From the NCBI GenBank assembly GCA_009694725.1, contig SICV01000007.1, positions 1-39,834 of the forward strand: a DNA stretch of 39,834 nucleotides, written 5' to 3'. A program made the translations under genes and the position numbers. Positions within the stretch are counted from its first letter, which is position 1, and each line of letters begins with the position of its first letter. Source of the DNA: Candidatus Pacearchaeota archaeon. Lineage in GTDB: Archaea; Nanobdellota; Nanobdellia; Pacearchaeales; GW2011-AR1. Shown piece by piece: positions 31,949 to 39,833 of the stretch. The notes under the pieces are model-generated. The model saw nothing but the letters and a program-made list of their open reading frames with translations. It was not told the DNA's origin and made no database searches.

Positions 31949-32322
31949 TAGAAGAAATATGCGAGTAAGCATCCTCCTTGTCTCTTGTCAATAGCCGTGT
32001 GGTGCGTCATAATCCCTGAAGGTGTGGAAACAATGATAATTCCCAGGTCTTTTGCAGGAAGATAACGAGGGACATATTTTTCAATTTCGTCTGATTTGAC
32101 GACAAATCGAGGTTTAATTGCATTACAGCCATTTAACTTATCAAAGATGATTGTAATTTTATTATCCTTGAGCTCATAGGAGGTAATATACTTCTTGAGC
32201 TTAGCAATTGCAAGTACCGAGATAAGTAATTGTGAATGTCTGCGTATTACGACCTGGTCCAAACCAGCCTTACGGGCGTTCATCATTTGGTTTAGCGCAT
32301 CGGCAACAACGTCGTGACTCAT
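31948..32322 (-). CDS. rps8: Small-subunit ribosomal protein uS8
   Basis: About 124 residues starting MSHDVVADALNQMMNARKAG. The motif INxAxxAxR-type N-terminus and the C-terminal LGIIIVSTPSGIMTHHTAIDKRQGGCLLAYFF (the STSxGxMTxxxAxxxxxGGxLLxYVY block) are present. It binds the central domain of 16S rRNA. I chose ATG 32322 because it lies one base after the S14 stop; the frame continues 12 codons into S14. Confidence 0.96.
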   Translation of the reverse strand: MSHDVVADALNQMMNARKAGLDQVVIRRHSQLLISVLAIAKLKKYITSYELKDNKITIIFDKLNGCNAIKPRFVVKSDEIEKYVPRYLPAKDLGIIIVSTPSGIMTHHTAIDKRQGGCLLAYFF

Positions 32323-32323
32323 G

Positions 32324-32554
32324 TTAGTTATATTTTTTGAAGCCGATTTCTGTTGCAATGTCCCTGAAACATTGTCGGCATAAATTTAGATTGTATTGGC
32401 TCAGGTGTGCACCAAATCGTCCACATTGTTCACACTTGTATCGTGCGACACCAGTGGTGCGATCTTTTGGTTTACAATGACGGATAAACTTTGCGAGTTT
32501 CGCAGGTTTTCCCTTTAATTGTTTGGCAATTTTATTCCAGTCGCTTGCGGTCAT
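32324..32554 (-). CDS. rps14: Small-subunit ribosomal protein uS14, zinc-binding type
   Basis: 76 residues; the C-terminal half has the zinc knuckle CEQCGRFGAHLSQYNLNLCRQCF (two C-x2-C pairs), followed by FRDIATEIGFKKYN, the normal end. The N-terminal ~40 residues (KFIRHCKPKDRTTG) include one more Cys and are longer than the usual archaeal form of about 50-55. It belongs to the 30S head. It lies one base after L5 upstream and one before S8. Confidence 0.95.
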   Translation of the reverse strand: MTASDWNKIAKQLKGKPAKLAKFIRHCKPKDRTTGVARYKCEQCGRFGAHLSQYNLNLCRQCFRDIATEIGFKKYN

Positions 32555-32555
32555 C

Positions 32556-33065
32556 TTATGCTATTGCTGTTTTAAAGCCCTCCGTCATGAATTGTATAAT
32601 TTCGTCTTGAGTTACATATTGTACCTTTGCTACTTTGCTTCCTTTTATTTTCTTTAGTTGGACACGGAGACCAGGACGAGCAAACGTAACAGTCGCATTT
32701 AACCCACGAATTCCGATGTCTCGTTGATATTCCATACCTGGAATTTCAATATATTCTTTAATACCGAATGAAAAATGATTGTCTGAAATGGACTTTTTTT
32801 TCAATTTGTTATCAATTGCGCTCAATAAACGCTTTAACAATACGACTGCATCTTCATTACGAATCGTAACCCGTGTACCTACTTCAAGTCCTGGACGAAC
32901 ATCGAAATCAGGAATACGTTTTGATGATTTGATAATTTGTGCTTTCTTGCCTGAAATAATTTCAAGTAATTTATGGGCTTTTGTTAATGAATCTCCTGTT
33001 GCTCCTGCTGAGATAACTACTTTTTCAACAGAGATTTTTCTCATCGGATTCAATGTTACACTCAT
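32556..33065 (-). CDS. rpl5: Large-subunit ribosomal protein uL5
   Basis: About 169 residues from ATG 33065, the codon that overlaps the S4e stop (ATGA). Motifs: NPMRKISVEKVVISAGATGDSLTKAHKLLEIISGKK and later GIKEYIEIPGMEYQRDIGIRGLNATVTFARPG, the ExIPGxxYDPxxGIxGMDVxVxLxRPG-type block. It binds 5S rRNA and contacts the P-site tRNA. Confidence 0.96.
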   Translation of the reverse strand: MSVTLNPMRKISVEKVVISAGATGDSLTKAHKLLEIISGKKAQIIKSSKRIPDFDVRPGLEVGTRVTIRNEDAVVLLKRLLSAIDNKLKKKSISDNHFSFGIKEYIEIPGMEYQRDIGIRGLNATVTFARPGLRVQLKKIKGSKVAKVQYVTQDEIIQFMTEGFKTAIA

Positions 33066-33679
33066 TGTGCAACCACCATACGCGCAGGGATTGTTGCTTT
33101 TATTTCGGGGAATTGTACAGTGCAAACGCCTGCTTCATACGAGACGATTTTTCCTTCTTGGCCAATATATTTACCTGCAGTTGCAAAAACCTTGCTACCT
33201 TTTCCAAATGCGACATGTTTAACAGGTTTATTTGATATGTCTAAATAAAGAGAATCTTGCACTGCATGTTCTTTTTTACCAATAATGTTGGTACCATCAT
33301 GAAGATGAATTTGTATTTTTCCACCAGAGATTAAGCTTCTGCCGAGTATTTTTGCAAGGCGATCCTTTGCTTTTGTTTCGACGAATATGAATCTCCCGGC
33401 AGGAGAAAGAGATAATTGATAGGCCTTATCTGCTTCAAGAATATGAAATAATTGGATACTTTCATTCAATTCGACAACCATGCGTCCATTTACCTTTAAT
33501 TTTTTTTGTTTAATCATTTCACGTACTTCTTTTGCAGTTTTTGCAAGATTCAACATATCTCGAATAGCAATAACTACTGGTACCGCTTCACGAAGATGTG
33601 AGCGAGCCATTGCTACATACTTGCTGCCTTTTCGTACAATTGGGATTTTTCTGGTTACGTTTTCTCGTGATCTGTGCAT
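33062..33679 (-). CDS. rps4e: Small-subunit ribosomal protein eS4
   Basis: About 205 residues from ATG 33679, one base after the L24 stop. The S4-like RNA-binding part (ARSHLREAVPVVIAIRDMLNLAKTAKEVREMIKQKKLKVNGRMV) is followed by a KOW motif (VFATAGKYIGQEGKIVSYEAG). It is a little shorter than many archaeal eS4 proteins (about 235-245). The frame upstream to 33757 lies inside L24 and is not used. Confidence 0.95.
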   Translation of the reverse strand: MHRSRENVTRKIPIVRKGSKYVAMARSHLREAVPVVIAIRDMLNLAKTAKEVREMIKQKKLKVNGRMVVELNESIQLFHILEADKAYQLSLSPAGRFIFVETKAKDRLAKILGRSLISGGKIQIHLHDGTNIIGKKEHAVQDSLYLDISNKPVKHVAFGKGSKVFATAGKYIGQEGKIVSYEAGVCTVQFPEIKATIPARMVVAQ

Positions 33680-33680
33680 G

Positions 33681-34079
33681 TTAGTTCGCTCCTTTCGTAG
33701 GTTGAGAAGTCTGAGGGAGAGGTAGTCTGCGCTTGTCAGTCTCATCGAGTTTAACAAGCATCAGAGCGCGTGGATTAAAGGGAACATTGTATTTACTGCC
33801 ATCTTTCTTAGAACGTTGCATACCTTCAAGATATACAACACTTGAAGAAAGAGTAACAGAGAGTACTTTGGCCTGCTTCTTTGCGAAGCTTCCACGCATG
33901 ACAAGCACCTCATCCCCTTTCTTGAGGGGAAGACTTCTCTTGCCATACTTTGTGCGTAATTCTTTTGACAAGTGGGCGTTTAAAAAGGTATGCTTGAGAT
34001 GTAAGGGGGCATTATATCTATATTTACGTTGCTTTGCAGGACGCTTACTTGATAGCCAAGCAGAAGTGAAGAATTTCAT
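33681..34079 (-). CDS. rpl24: Large-subunit ribosomal protein uL24
   Basis: 132 residues. It starts with the archaeal SSKRPAKQRKYRYNAPLHLKHTFLNAHLSKELRTKYGKRSLP and has the KOW motif KGDEVLVMRGSFAKKQAKVLSV near 57-78. uL24 is an early assembly protein near the tunnel exit. The start overlaps the L14 stop by ATGA. Confidence 0.95.
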   Translation of the reverse strand: MKFFTSAWLSSKRPAKQRKYRYNAPLHLKHTFLNAHLSKELRTKYGKRSLPLKKGDEVLVMRGSFAKKQAKVLSVTLSSSVVYLEGMQRSKKDGSKYNVPFNPRALMLVKLDETDKRRLPLPQTSQPTKGAN

Positions 34080-34477
34080 AATACGAATGGTGCTAATTTA
34101 GCAACCTCTTTCCAGCGTTCATGAATTTCTCTGGCAACCGGGCCTTTAATCATGGTGCCCTTCGGGTTTCCCTTTTCATCTTTCAAGAGGGCAACCGCAT
34201 TATCTTCGAACATAACTCGTTCTCCAGTTAATCTGCGATAGGCCATACGTTGACGAATAATAACCGCATCAAACAAGATTCCCTTCATTTCAGGTTTTCC
34301 TGCACGAACTGATATTTTTACCCAATCTCCTACTTTTGCATATTGTTGTCTTCCTTTCTTTGTTTTTCCATGAACAACACCAGTGATACGCGCGATACGT
34401 GCCCCGGAGTTATCTGCTACGACACATTGACTCCCCAGGTTTAATCCTCGTGTGACCATTGCTGAGACTGCTTTCAT
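34076..34477 (-). CDS. rpl14: Large-subunit ribosomal protein uL14
   Basis: 133 residues: CVVADNSGARIARITGVV at 18-35 is the universal uL14 core, then VGDWVKISVRAGKPEMKG and the C-terminal GTMIKGPVAREIHERW. It lies at the inter-subunit face near the factor-binding centre. ATGA overlaps with S17 upstream and L24 downstream. Confidence 0.96.
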   Translation of the reverse strand: MKAVSAMVTRGLNLGSQCVVADNSGARIARITGVVHGKTKKGRQQYAKVGDWVKISVRAGKPEMKGILFDAVIIRQRMAYRRLTGERVMFEDNAVALLKDEKGNPKGTMIKGPVAREIHERWKEVAKLAPFVL

Positions 34478-34794
34478 TTTTTCTGCTCTCCTGCTGAACG
34501 GATTTTTTCAACAACGACTGCGTGAATAATTTTGCTTAAGGGTCTACATTCCTGTACTTTAATGTAATCGCCAACCACTAGGTCCATACCTGCAGGGATA
34601 CGTGCATGTACTTTGGAATGTTTCTTGTAGAATCGTTCATACTTTCTCAAATAGACTGTTCGTTCAAATTCAATGACGACGCGTGTTGAGAATTTCTTAA
34701 TAATCGTACCTTCGAAGAAACGTCCTCGTGTTGCAGTTGGAGCTTTCACTAGGACTTGTGTACTTGCTGTTTTGGTTTGTTTTTGTTCTTTCAT
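34474..34794 (-). CDS. rps17: Small-subunit ribosomal protein uS17
   Basis: 106 residues: TRGRFFEGTIIKKFSTRVVIEFERTVYLRKYERFYKKHSKVHAR, the OB-fold core with archaeal KYERFYKKxSKxHAHxP block, then GDYIKVQECRPLSKIIHAVVVEKI. It binds 16S rRNA early in 30S assembly. It is two bases after eIF1; the RNase P protein Rnp1 that often stands here is missing. Confidence 0.95.
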   Translation of the reverse strand: MKEQKQTKTASTQVLVKAPTATRGRFFEGTIIKKFSTRVVIEFERTVYLRKYERFYKKHSKVHARIPAGMDLVVGDYIKVQECRPLSKIIHAVVVEKIRSAGEQKK

Positions 34795-34796
34795 GG

Positions 34797-35093
34797 TTAG
34801 TCACTTATTGCTGTTTGTGGGAATCCGAGTTTTATCAAGGTTGGCTTGATCTGTTTCACGTGATTTCCCTGAAGTTCGATAATACCATCTTTAATGGTAC
34901 CCCCACACGCGAGTTTTTCCTTCAAGGATTTGGCGATCTCCTTGAGATCGACATTCTTGTCGAAACCACTCACCAATGTTGTGAGTTTTCCGAACCGACG
35001 AGCTACCGTCGAAACGGTTATCTTCTGATCGCCTTTAGCGATCTCTTCAAACACACCAGCTTGGCTGGGAAGAAAACGTGGATCAATGTCCAT
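34797..35093 (-). CDS. Translation initiation factor eIF1/SUI1
   Basis: 98 residues of the SUI1 fold: KITVSTVARRFGKLTTLVSGFDKNVDLKEIAKSLKEKLACGGTIKDGIIELQGNH includes the KKLKxKxACGGTxKxxxIxLQGxH signature. SUI1 proteins secure correct start-codon choice on the 30S subunit. Here it lies inside the ribosomal operon between L29 and S17, a common archaeal place. It starts at the base after the L29 stop region. Confidence 0.95.
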   Translation of the reverse strand: MDIDPRFLPSQAGVFEEIAKGDQKITVSTVARRFGKLTTLVSGFDKNVDLKEIAKSLKEKLACGGTIKDGIIELQGNHVKQIKPTLIKLGFPQTAISD

Positions 35094-35288
35094 TTATGCT
35101 TTCTTCGCCTCCTCGTGCTGTGCGAGTGTTAACAACCGTGCGCGAGCCCTTTTAAGCTCTTTTGTTTTGGCGGTTGCCTTGTGAGCGGTTACTTGTCCCT
35201 TTAATAACGCTAAAGAAATTTCATGGAGTTTTTCTTGGCGTTCTTTAACAGATAATTTTCGAGCATCAGCCATACGTATAATTGCCAT
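35094..35288 (-). CDS. rpl29: Large-subunit ribosomal protein uL29
   Basis: 64 residues, two long helices: DARKLSVKERQEKLHEISLALLKGQVTAHKATAKTKELKRARARLLTL. uL29 is a small protein at the tunnel exit, near where signal recognition particle and SecY dock. It shares one base with the S3 stop and is next to eIF1. Confidence 0.94.
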   Translation of the reverse strand: MAIIRMADARKLSVKERQEKLHEISLALLKGQVTAHKATAKTKELKRARARLLTLAQHEEAKKA

Positions 35289-35971
35289 TATTTCTTAGCC
35301 TCCTTCTTCTTTGCAGGTTTCTTTGCTACTTTCTTGACCACAATTTCTTCAACAGGCATAAAGAACTTTGCTTTTAATGCATCATCGACGACGATTTTAT
35401 CATGAATATGTGCGTTTGGAGGAAGAATACGGACTTTAATTCCTGAAACGCCCATATTACTTCCTGCTTGTGCCATTGCGCAGTCAACTACTTTTGCAGG
35501 TTCTCCTGTTTTCTTCAAATACCCTTGCGAAAATCTCCAGGATTTTGCACGTTCTGAAGGTAATCGTCCAGAGAGTACAATTTCAGCCCCGAGTGCACCT
35601 GCACGCATAATATCTTGTAACATACGATAGGCAATAACTTTGAACTTTAATGAGCCCTGGCGTTCCATCTGTGTTGCAATTTCATCTGCTACTAATTGTG
35701 CATCAAGACGAGCATCGGCAATTTCACGAATGTCAATATGTGGGTTGTCAAGCTTATATCCTTTCTTGAGAACTTTCGTAAGTTCTTCAATTTTTTCTCC
35801 ACGTTTTCCAATGACTTGACCAGGACGGGAAGTAGCAATCACAATTTTTTCACCAACAGGAGTATATTCAATATTTACTGCGCTGATTTTTCCTTTTCCT
35901 AAATCTGATTTAATGTAATTCTTAACGGCAAGTTCATTTTTCTTAAAGTTTACAAATTTCTTTTCGTCCAT
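35288..35971 (-). CDS. rps3: Small-subunit ribosomal protein uS3
   Basis: 227 residues with an N-terminal KH domain (TSRPGQVIGKRGEKIEELTKVLKKGYKLDN at about 48-77, containing the GxxG loop as GKRG) and the S3 C-terminal domain (GALGAEIVLSGRLPSERAKSWRFSQGYLKKTGE). It shapes the mRNA entry channel. The end (KKVAKKPAKKKEAKK) is a Lys-rich tail. It is coupled to L22 and L29 by one-base overlaps. Confidence 0.97.
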   Translation of the reverse strand: MDEKKFVNFKKNELAVKNYIKSDLGKGKISAVNIEYTPVGEKIVIATSRPGQVIGKRGEKIEELTKVLKKGYKLDNPHIDIREIADARLDAQLVADEIATQMERQGSLKFKVIAYRMLQDIMRAGALGAEIVLSGRLPSERAKSWRFSQGYLKKTGEPAKVVDCAMAQAGSNMGVSGIKVRILPPNAHIHDKIVVDDALKAKFFMPVEEIVVKKVAKKPAKKKEAKK

Positions 35972-36609
35972 TATTTCTTTTCCTCTACACGTAGTGTAAC
36001 ATTTGTTCTTTTAAACCTCATCCCGCCACGCTTTGCTGGACGAACGCCCCAACTTGCGGAACCCATGGTGATAATCGTCTTGTGAATGTCCATACCATTG
36101 ACAATTGCATTTCCCCGTAGGCCTTTCAACATGGTGATAAATTGAGCTGTTACCTTAAGAGGGTATCGTCCGGACATCATTCCCGGTTCAGAACGATGGG
36201 GGATTTCACCACGCATTGGGATTGCGCGTTTGAAGAGTAAGACTTCGTTCAATTCTTTGAGTGCTTGGTCAATGGTCTTGAACTTGATGAATTCACAAAT
36301 ATACATACAGTATTTCTTTGAACCTGCAAGGCCGATTACCTTAGCCATTGCGAAGTCTTTCTTAGTTATTTTTACCGATGATTTCCTTGGTTCTTCTTTC
36401 TTAGGGGTATCTGATGTCTTACGTGGTGTTTCGGTAGGTGATGGGCTGGAAGTTGCTTTGGTATCTCCTGCTGGTGTCTGTGTCTGAGTAGTGCTGGAAG
36501 CTGAAGCGGTTGGTTTGGTTTCCTTCTTCGAGGCTTGCGTAGGAGCATGTGCCTGTGCAGGAGCTTTCTTCTCTACAGGATTATGTTTTGGAACGTAGTC
36601 TTTTTCCAT
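35971..36609 (-). CDS. rpl22: Large-subunit ribosomal protein uL22 with long N-terminal tail
   Basis: The uL22 fold spans residues ~85-212: GSKKYCMYICEFIKFKTIDQALKELNEVLLFKRAIPMRGEIPHRSE, then GRYPLKVTAQFITMLKGLRGNAIVNGMD. It lines the exit tunnel. The first ~80 residues (Ala, Thr, Ser, Pro and Lys rich, with TQTQTPAGDTKATSSPSP) are low complexity and not part of the family; archaeal uL22 is usually about 150 residues. The tail should protrude from the ribosome surface. Confidence 0.95.
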   Translation of the reverse strand: MEKDYVPKHNPVEKKAPAQAHAPTQASKKETKPTASASSTTQTQTPAGDTKATSSPSPTETPRKTSDTPKKEEPRKSSVKITKKDFAMAKVIGLAGSKKYCMYICEFIKFKTIDQALKELNEVLLFKRAIPMRGEIPHRSEPGMMSGRYPLKVTAQFITMLKGLRGNAIVNGMDIHKTIITMGSASWGVRPAKRGGMRFKRTNVTLRVEEKK

Positions 36610-36610
36610 G

Positions 36611-37018
36611 TTACTTCTTTTCCACTCCTGAGGACTTGGTTGAACCTAATCCAGGATTACCATGTTGTACTTTTGTACGCGTAAGTGCAAATTCTCCTAA
36701 TCGATGTCCAATCATACGATGTGTAATCGCAAGATCTGTGAATGATTTTCCCGCATGAATACCAATGGTCATGCCGACTAACCGCGGAAGAATCACAATA
36801 TCACGTAAATGTGTTTTAATTTTTTTCTTTGCATTAAACTGTGTCTCACAGCGCTTGATAAATGATTCATGATTTTGGAAATTGCGTAAAACTGAACGTC
36901 GAGATCGTGACGGGATGAATTTTGCAACTTCGCGTGCATCTAGTTTCTTGAGATCTTCCACATTCTGTCCTCGGTAGAAGACTTCTTTTGATCTCATGAT
37001 AACACCTTCGTCAGCCAT
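36611..37018 (-). CDS. rps19: Small-subunit ribosomal protein uS19
   Basis: 135 residues: SRRSVLRNFQNHESFIKRCE, then KIKTHLRDIVILPRLVGMTIGIHAGKSFTDLAITHRMIGHRLGEFALTRTKVQHG near 68-122, which holds the TxxRDMxIxPxMVGxxxxVYxGKxF and GHxLGEFxxTR blocks. uS19 is in the 30S head and binds 16S rRNA with S13. One base separates it from L22, and it overlaps L2 by one base. Confidence 0.96.
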   Translation of the reverse strand: MADEGVIMRSKEVFYRGQNVEDLKKLDAREVAKFIPSRSRRSVLRNFQNHESFIKRCETQFNAKKKIKTHLRDIVILPRLVGMTIGIHAGKSFTDLAITHRMIGHRLGEFALTRTKVQHGNPGLGSTKSSGVEKK

Positions 37019-37713
37019 TACTTGCGCCTCCCTGTTCGACTTGGACGGATATGACCAACACGTGCCCCTGGGGGTGCGTTTCTCTTTGCAATCTTTGGTT
37101 TGATACGCTTACCACGACCAGATCCGAATGGATGGTCGATTGCGTTCATCTTGACTGCAGAGGTTCGAGGCCAGAGTTTGTTTCGTGCCTTCATCTTGTA
37201 GAACATATTACCTGCTTTGACAAATGGTTTGTTAATTCTGCCATCGCCTGCAATAACACCGAGGGTTGCACGGCAATCACCTGAAACAATAACTTCTTTC
37301 TTGTTTGGCATCAAAATTGCAATTTTGTTATGATCTAATTTCTTGTTCACAATTGCAGATGAACCTGCTGTACGAATCATTTTCCCCCCATCTCCTGGGT
37401 TAAGTTCAATATTGTAGACTTGTTGTGTAGTGACTGCATCACGTAAGTAAATAATAGAACCTGGCGTGATGCCCGAACCTATGGTAATTTCTTGACCTAC
37501 AAAAATGCCATTTGTTGCAGGGATATAAAAGATTTCATTTCCGCCCTTTATTTTCATTAAGGGGGCAGAATGCGCTGTTGAGTGAATGATATTAATGACT
37601 GTTGCTGCGCCGACATGTTGCGGGTATTTGATTTTATAGATGAATGCTTGTTTTGGTACTCGGTATGCTGGGCCTCCGTGACCTCGTGCTTGGGAAATGA
37701 TGCGCTTACCCAT
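37018..37713 (-). CDS. rpl2: Large-subunit ribosomal protein uL2
   Basis: 231 residues. GRRIISQARGHGG-type start is followed by NIIHSTAHSAPLMKI, GITPGSIIYLRDAV, the conserved GGKMIRTAGSSA and MNAIDHPFGSGRGKR with the active-centre His at about residue 191. uL2 is essential for subunit joining and peptide bond formation. It shares one base with S19. Confidence 0.97.
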   Translation of the reverse strand: MGKRIISQARGHGGPAYRVPKQAFIYKIKYPQHVGAATVINIIHSTAHSAPLMKIKGGNEIFYIPATNGIFVGQEITIGSGITPGSIIYLRDAVTTQQVYNIELNPGDGGKMIRTAGSSAIVNKKLDHNKIAILMPNKKEVIVSGDCRATLGVIAGDGRINKPFVKAGNMFYKMKARNKLWPRTSAVKMNAIDHPFGSGRGKRIKPKIAKRNAPPGARVGHIRPSRTGRRK

Positions 37714-37714
37714 G

Positions 37715-37957
37715 TTAGATTACCCCCAGTTTAGCCGCAACGTCCATTGCTGGATTGGCTGGTGCGAGACGCACGTAGGCATATTTAATGTTATGTTGGA
37801 TTGATGTTCTGACTTTGACTACTTTAACCGCAAATAATGTTTCAATTTCTTTTCTGATCTCTGTTTTTGTTGCTCTTCGTTCGGTTTCAAATAAAAGTGT
37901 GTTTTCAGTATCAATTAATTTGACTGCCTTTTCAGAGGTTACTGGTTTGAAGTTCAT
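37715..37957 (-). CDS. rpl23: Large-subunit ribosomal protein uL23
   Basis: 80 residues, short but standard for archaea: PVTSEKAVKLIDTENTLLFETERRATKTEIRKEIETLFAVKVVKVRT and the final KYAYVRLAPANPAMDVAAKLGVI. It is the main docking site at the tunnel exit for chaperones and the signal recognition particle. It overlaps L4 by ATGA. Confidence 0.95.
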   Translation of the reverse strand: MNFKPVTSEKAVKLIDTENTLLFETERRATKTEIRKEIETLFAVKVVKVRTSIQHNIKYAYVRLAPANPAMDVAAKLGVI

Positions 37958-38715
37958 TTCAATTCCTCCAATGCTGCTTGTGTATAGACTGCCATTCTGC
38001 CAAGGGGATAGATATGGTGGATCATCAGTTCTTTGGCTGAGATCACTTCAAGACCGGCGAATGATTGTTGTTCTTTACTTCCCACGACGACTAATGCGCC
38101 TGCAGTTGATTTATGTCTTCGTCCGCGTAGTTTTCCTTTTCCATGACGAACTGAGCGTACTCTAAATGCTGTTTCGGTTGCATCTCCGAGGATTGCCTGA
38201 AATGCCCCTTTGAGTTCTTGTACTTTCTTCGGTAATGCTTCAAGGATAACGGGCGAGATGACCTTTGTGAGTGAAGGATAGTGTGCTGCAAGGAAGGTCG
38301 GTTGGGCAGTTGCGGCGATACCTATCTGTAATGCACGAACGCGTTCTTTCTGGTTAATTTTTCTGAATGCTTTGACACGAGATGCTGCGTGAACCGAACG
38401 ACCACCACGAGTATTCGAGACTTCTGCACCCACCCATAAGAATTGGGAACCACGTCGCCACATTGCTTTACGTGGAATTCTCGAAATACCTTTTCCGTAA
38501 TGTCCTTTCCATTTATGACGGGCATGACTAATGGTACCCGAAGCGGAATGTTTTCTGCCTGCACGTGGATCAGGACCATAGGATTGCATTAAGGAGAATT
38601 TTTCAGCTTCGTATGCTTTCTTCACCAAGTCTTCACGAACAGGAGTGTTAAACACGGCAGGGAGCATTACCTGCGCTTTTTCTTTACCTTTTGTATCGAA
38701 GAGTGCGACTTTCAT
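37954..38715 (-). CDS. rpl4: Large-subunit ribosomal protein uL4 (L1e type)
   Basis: 253 residues; DPRAGRKHSASGTISHARHKWKGHYGKGISRIPRKAMWRRGSQF is the Gly/Arg loop that reaches into the tunnel, and VRSVRHGKGKLRGRRHKSTAGALVVVG the later conserved block. The gene is coupled to L3 by a one-base overlap. In bacteria L4 represses its own operon; the structured leader upstream of L3 invites the same question here. Confidence 0.96.
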   Translation of the reverse strand: MKVALFDTKGKEKAQVMLPAVFNTPVREDLVKKAYEAEKFSLMQSYGPDPRAGRKHSASGTISHARHKWKGHYGKGISRIPRKAMWRRGSQFLWVGAEVSNTRGGRSVHAASRVKAFRKINQKERVRALQIGIAATAQPTFLAAHYPSLTKVISPVILEALPKKVQELKGAFQAILGDATETAFRVRSVRHGKGKLRGRRHKSTAGALVVVGSKEQQSFAGLEVISAKELMIHHIYPLGRMAVYTQAALEELK

Positions 38716-39662
38716 TATTGTGAGACCTCTTGGAATTCATATTTACGCTTTGCGGTGTGTTTGGTTGGGCGAAGGGCAGGGGTGAGTACAATTTGTCGCT
38801 TGACCGGGCCCTGAACGCTTCCTGAGACTAACATATAGGGTGCTTTGATTAAGCCAAAGTTCGGGAAACCGGACGACGGATTGATATTCTTTTCAGCGAT
38901 GGTATTCGTGGTAATGACATTCAGATTGTAATGGACACGGGTGAACATACCGAATTGACCTGCATAGGGTGTTCTGAACGTAACACGGGCTGGATGCCAA
39001 GGACCAAGCGAACCAGGGCGTCTTCGTCCTTTCTCTGATTTGTGTTGTTTGAGCGAGATACCATAACGCTTGACTGCGCCCGAGAACCCTCGACCGGTGG
39101 TCAATCCACGAGCATCAACCAATTTCATCGGGTAGATGTCTTTCAAGGTCAATTCACGATTCAAGAGTGTTGTCACGAATGCTAATTTGTCAGCGGCGTG
39201 AACGGCAAATTCAGTCACGTCAGGGGTTTTTTTGATGTTGGTTTGAGAAGGAAGGGAATAGACCAAAACCCGGATATCTTCATACTGAGCAGGAGGAGTT
39301 ATGGTTTGTGGTTGTTTTGGAAGATGGAGGATTTTCTTGAGGATTGCTTCGTTTGTAACAATGCATTCCTTTGCGACGATGTTGTTATGGTAGAAACGGA
39401 CTGAGGCAACTTTCATAGCGGGAATTTCAAGGACGGTTGCAGGGACAATAATCTTTTTACCGGTTGTCATCGATTTATCAGTAAGGTCTTTGACGGATGC
39501 AGATACCATGCCCACCTTATAGGCAATAACGCCGAGAATGCCTTGTGCTTTCGCATCAAGATGTTTTTTGACTGGTTTCCAATTCACTCGGGGTAGCAAC
39601 TTTGATGCACGGCCTCGTGGCCAGAATTGTAAGCTTCCTTCGCGTGTTTTGTGTGGTGGCAT
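38715..39662 (-). CDS. rpl3: Large-subunit ribosomal protein uL3, first gene of the long operon
   Basis: 315 residues. The archaeal start GSLQFWPRGRASKLLPRVNW and the conserved GVIAYKVGM, LVDARGLTTGRGFSGAVKRYGISLKQHKSEKGRRRPGSLGPWHPARV and FTRVHYNLNVITT are present. uL3 starts large-subunit assembly. It opens a run of 24 genes to L15. Two promoters are possible: a leaderless one at 39684-39690 and a long-leader one at 39826-39833. Confidence 0.97.
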   Translation of the reverse strand: MPPHKTREGSLQFWPRGRASKLLPRVNWKPVKKHLDAKAQGILGVIAYKVGMVSASVKDLTDKSMTTGKKIIVPATVLEIPAMKVASVRFYHNNIVAKECIVTNEAILKKILHLPKQPQTITPPAQYEDIRVLVYSLPSQTNIKKTPDVTEFAVHAADKLAFVTTLLNRELTLKDIYPMKLVDARGLTTGRGFSGAVKRYGISLKQHKSEKGRRRPGSLGPWHPARVTFRTPYAGQFGMFTRVHYNLNVITTNTIAEKNINPSSGFPNFGLIKAPYMLVSGSVQGPVKRQIVLTPALRPTKHTAKRKYEFQEVSQ

Positions 39663-39683
39663 TGTTCGTTGAGTTTAGTTTTG

Positions 39684-39690
39684 TATTTAT
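39684..39690 (-). promoter_or_regulatory. Possible proximal TATA box of L3
   Basis: Minus-strand ATAAATA, 22 bases before ATG 39662, the usual leaderless spacing; sequence is weaker than most. Confidence 0.4.
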
Positions 39691-39752
39691 TTGTGTAAAA
39701 AACTGATGTAAGGTATACACCAATTACCGTAAAACGAGACAACTCACTCGAT

Positions 39753-39794
39753 GGTGTTCCGAAGATCTAGCAGGATCTTGTGTGTGGAACAACC
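39753..39794 (-). promoter_or_regulatory. Stem-loop in the L3 leader
   Basis: On the minus strand GGTTGTTCC pairs with GGAACACC (one bulged base) and AAGATC with GATCTT, loop CTGCTA, with an asymmetric loop ACACAC against C. The strength of pairing and the position in a ribosomal operon leader suggest a protein-binding control element. Confidence 0.5.
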
Positions 39795-39825
39795 ACTTAG
39801 ATTCAAAATGTCTTACGGAGAGGGG

Positions 39826-39833
39826 TATTTAAA
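39826..39833 (-). promoter_or_regulatory. Distal TATA box of the L3 operon
   Basis: Minus-strand TTTAAATA at the window edge, preceded by CTT; good match to other boxes here. Initiation would fall near 39803 and include the stem-loop. Confidence 0.6.

Larger units (their letters stand above)
39663..39825 (-). other. Leader region of the L3 operon
   Basis: About 160 bases without a start codon ATG. It holds the stem-loop at 39753-39794 and the AT-rich candidate promoter near the L3 start. Nothing else is supported in it. Confidence 0.5.

Noticed and set aside
29419-33757. Longer frames of S5, L6, S8, L5 and S4e that extend into the upstream gene
   Set aside because: Each has an ATG at or within a few bases of the upstream stop, matching the conserved N-terminus; longer forms would duplicate neighbouring coding sequence.
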